NCBI GenBank assembly: GCA_031961205.1
Contig: JAVRLS010000047.1
Coordinates: 1 to 7,772 of the forward strand
DNA: 7,772 bases
DNA from: JAVRLS01 sp031961205
GTDB lineage: Archaea; Thermoplasmatota; Thermoplasmata; Thermoplasmatales; Thermoplasmataceae
Direction of reading: 5' to 3'
Part shown: positions 5,909 to 7,772 of the stretch, in pieces
Numbering within the stretch: the stretch's first letter is position 1
Layout: every line of letters begins with the position of its first letter
Translations under genes and position numbers: made by a program
Notes under the pieces: model-generated
Told to the model about the DNA's origin: nothing
The model's input: only the letters and a program-made list of their open reading frames with translations
The model's database searches: none

Positions 5909-7585
5909 ATGACCAGATTCGTTCTCGTTTCTGATACAACCTTGAGTTATGAGTACAGGCACTTTCCTTTACTGGATTTCCTGCCCTGTGCACCGGGAAA
6001 AACGATTCCCGGACCGATATACAGATTCTTAAAGGGCCCTGAACCGCCTAATGTTAATGGCATCGTAAAATATGCGCCCTACGCCGTGAGGAAAATAGAG
6101 GCCTCCCTTGTCAAGGCTTTCGGGAGGGATAGCGTTGTCGTGATAAATGAAGACTATCTCGGGGATTACGTTGATGAAAAGACTGAGGTTATAGGCATTT
6201 CAACGATGGATCCGCTCGGGCTCGGCCCAACAACAATGTCATACTATGCCCTTTTCGGTGGCGAACTTGATTCCTGGGTCAGGCGTGAGTGGGATGCCCT
6301 TCTTGAAAAGGTCAACAAGGCAAGGGAGGGTAAAAAGGCAAAACTGATAGTTGGAGGCCCGGGAGTCTGGGAATTTGCAACGCTGAGGGATGAAATAGAG
6401 AAATATCACGTCGATTACTATGTCCAGGGTGAAACAGATGATGTTGTCGCGGAGCTCTTCAGGCAGGTCGCCGATGATGATATAGACGGCCAGATGTTTT
6501 ACAAGGGATACATGTCCTATGACGATCATTTCCATAAGATACTGAAGAAGGATGAAAGCTTCCTTGCAAGGGGAATAACCGAGTCCGCTTATCCGAGGCT
6601 GGAAGACATACCGGAAATAGTTTCTCCATCCATGAAGGGGATGGTTGAGATCATGAGGGGCTGCGGTGTTGGCTGTGATTTCTGCGAAGTTACGCTCAGG
6701 CCGCTCAGGTACATGCCAATAAACATGATAGTCGATGAAATTAAGATAAACGTTGCAGGTGGTGTGGACAATGCATGGCTTCATTCAGACGAGGTCTTCG
6801 GCTACAGGCACGGGCACATGTTTGAACCAGATGAGGATGCCCTTTCGGAGCTGTTCACAGCAGTCATGAGTGTGCCGGGAGTCAGGACATCCAATCCGAC
6901 ACATGGAAGGATATCCATTCCTGCGGGTTACCCGGACATGATCGCACATTTCTCCAAAATACTCAGGGCAGGACCGAAAAACTGGATCGGGATACAGACA
7001 GGCCTGGAAACCGGAAGCGAGGAACTTGCAAGGAAACACATGCCGAATAAGACGCTTCCACTGAAGATTGGCCCTGACGGATCCTGGCAGGATATAGTAT
7101 GGGAGGGTGTTGCGGTAGAGACGCAGAACTACTGGAGATCTGCCTTCACAATACAGGTTGGCCAGGAGGGCGAAACACCAGAGGATCTATGGGATACAAT
7201 ATCCCTCATCAACAAGCTGAGCTATTCATACACTGTTGGAAGACCCTTTGAATTCACCGTGACTCCGCTGGTGAACGTACCGCTTGGAAGGATAAAATAC
7301 CACAAGCTCAATACAAGCCTCCTTGACGTTAACGGCCTTGCTGTCTATTACGCTTCATACAGGCATCTCGCAAAGATGGCTGCGAGGGATGGCCTGAGGG
7401 ATGCGCATGGTAACATATTCATGAGAGCTGCCACAGGAGGATTAATATCAATCGGTGGAAAAATAATGATGGACTTCATCGAGAAGAAGGCCCAGAAGGC
7501 GGGAGTGGACATCGAGAAGGTAAAAAGGTACGGGATTGAGAATGAAAAGGAGATAACCTCACTTGCCCAGCTGGCCAGGGCATAA
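5909..7585 (+). CDS. B12-binding-like radical SAM protein, function unknown
   Basis: A 558-residue cytoplasmic iron-sulfur enzyme. The N-terminal ~185 residues look like a cobalamin-binding Rossmann domain: RFVLVSD strand, APYAVRKIEASLVKAFG helix, EVIGISTMDPLGLG, LIVGGPG (around 149) and a closing YYVQGETDDVVAELF. The canonical DxHxxG B12-ligand motif is absent, as in many such enzymes. The radical SAM core follows: MRGCGVGCDFCEV gives CX3CX2C (Cys252, 256, 259) for the 4Fe-4S cluster, then LHSDEVFGY, a GIQTGLETGSEE strand and VGQEGETPED (about 416), the PGET-like motif of this group. The C-terminal ~110 residues are mostly helical. The only other Cys is Cys27, so no auxiliary cluster is expected. 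The ATG at 5909 is chosen because it directly precedes the first domain strand; the 35 extra codons from 5804 use atypical codons. The reaction is not identifiable; methylation or C-C bond formation on unactivated carbon are known for relatives. Confidence 0.85.
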   Translation: MTRFVLVSDTTLSYEYRHFPLLDFLPCAPGKTIPGPIYRFLKGPEPPNVNGIVKYAPYAVRKIEASLVKAFGRDSVVVINEDYLGDYVDEKTEVIGISTMDPLGLGPTTMSYYALFGGELDSWVRREWDALLEKVNKAREGKKAKLIVGGPGVWEFATLRDEIEKYHVDYYVQGETDDVVAELFRQVADDDIDGQMFYKGYMSYDDHFHKILKKDESFLARGITESAYPRLEDIPEIVSPSMKGMVEIMRGCGVGCDFCEVTLRPLRYMPINMIVDEIKINVAGGVDNAWLHSDEVFGYRHGHMFEPDEDALSELFTAVMSVPGVRTSNPTHGRISIPAGYPDMIAHFSKILRAGPKNWIGIQTGLETGSEELARKHMPNKTLPLKIGPDGSWQDIVWEGVAVETQNYWRSAFTIQVGQEGETPEDLWDTISLINKLSYSYTVGRPFEFTVTPLVNVPLGRIKYHKLNTSLLDVNGLAVYYASYRHLAKMAARDGLRDAHGNIFMRAATGGLISIGGKIMMDFIEKKAQKAGVDIEKVKRYGIENEKEITSLAQLARA

Positions 7586-7606
7586 CCGATGGATCATGCC
7601 GGCCAG
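7571..7606 (+). terminator. Imperfect hairpin over the stop codon of the radical SAM gene
   Basis: CTGGCC (7571-7576) plus GGCAT (7579-7583) can pair with ATGCC (7596-7600) plus GGCCAG (7601-7606): an 11-bp stem with a two-base AG bulge and a 12-base loop. The stop codon TAA (7583-7585) sits at the top of the stem. There is no U tract right after it, so it may protect or regulate the 3' end rather than act as a classical terminator; a T6 run occurs only at about 7691. Confidence 0.4.
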
Positions 7607-7772
7607 TGAGGGATATAAACATTTTATGATGACGGATGGCATTCTTATTTATCCATTGAATGCTTATACCGTATGCCCTTAATTTCATTGATATTTTTTA
7701 AATGCACTGCTTTTTGCTAAACGCCTTGAATTTTCCTTTCCTTACGGAATGTGTTACGGAAATTATTAATAA
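7607..7772. other. 3' tail without a convincing gene
   Basis: No coding region can be supported here. It contains a TATA-like GGATATAAAC (7611-7620), a T6 run followed by TTTAAAT-like sequence (about 7690-7702) that may be a promoter or a termination tract, and a short direct repeat near the right edge. A gene beyond the window probably begins to the right. Confidence 0.4.
7742..7761 (+). repeat. Direct repeat TTACGGAA, two copies 12 bases apart
   Basis: TTACGGAA occurs at 7742-7749 and again at 7754-7761, with TGTG between them. The 12-base period is close to one helical turn and would suit a protein binding the same face of DNA, perhaps an operator for a gene to the right. It could also be chance. 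Confidence 0.3.

Noticed and set aside
6239..6784. 181-residue open frame on the - strand
   Set aside because: Antisense to the radical SAM core; His/Tyr/Ile-rich composition without a domain.
7639..7663. Inverted repeat GCATTC/GAATGC with a 13-base loop
   Set aside because: Only six pairs and a long loop; common by chance in AT-rich DNA.
7626..7682. 18-codon + strand mini-ORF
   Set aside because: TATA-like element is only ~10 bases upstream, no ribosome site, no similarity that I can recognise.
7476..7688. 70-residue - strand frame at the right end
   Set aside because: Mostly antisense to the radical SAM 3' end; the only TATA-like element is about 12 bases from the start, too close.
1..7772. 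tRNA, rRNA, CRISPR array, insertion sequence
   Set aside because: No cloverleaf-like sequence, regularly spaced repeats, transposase motifs or terminal inverted repeats were seen on either strand.

Overview
The window looks like part of a chromosome from a Thermoplasmatales-type archaeon (Thermoplasma or a close relative). The reasons are: moderate GC with strong AGG/ATA codon use; very tight packing (the first two genes converge with 6 bases between them); TATA boxes placed about 24-26 bases upstream of the preferred start codons, as in leaderless archaeal transcripts; and an archaeal-order fusion of 3-hydroxyacyl-CoA dehydrogenase and enoyl-CoA hydratase. The genus is an inference from these traits, not from a database match.

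Layout from left to right: (1) the C-terminal part of an acyl-CoA dehydrogenase-family protein, + strand, cut by the window edge; (2) a small hotdog-fold thioesterase of the PaaI type, - strand; (3) divergent from it, an AMP-forming acyl-CoA synthetase, + strand; (4) a broken remnant of a major facilitator transporter, - strand, with a frameshift in a G run and no N-terminal half; (5) a two-gene unit on the - strand, made of a small SCP2-like lipid-carrier protein followed 4 bases later by the large bifunctional dehydrogenase/hydratase; (6) after a 286-base AT-rich divergent promoter region, a large radical SAM protein with a B12-binding-like N-terminal domain, + strand; (7) a 187-base tail without a convincing gene.

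Genes 1-3 and 5 form a fatty-acid (or other acyl-CoA) oxidation module: activation of the acid to acyl-CoA, a dehydrogenase-family protein, hydration and second oxidation on one polypeptide, a thioesterase to release CoA, and a lipid-binding SCP2 protein that may present acyl-CoA to the fusion enzyme. No thiolase or electron-transfer flavoprotein is visible here. Archaeal membranes are built from isoprenoid ethers, so this module most likely serves degradation of acids from outside or of branched or amino-acid-derived acyl-CoAs. That is inference.

Points most worth a second look: the dehydrogenase fragment appears to lack the usual catalytic glutamate; the SCP2 plus dehydrogenase/hydratase pair recalls peroxisomal multifunctional enzyme type 2; the transporter is decaying or hides a sequencing error; and the radical SAM/B12 protein has no recognisable assigned reaction.
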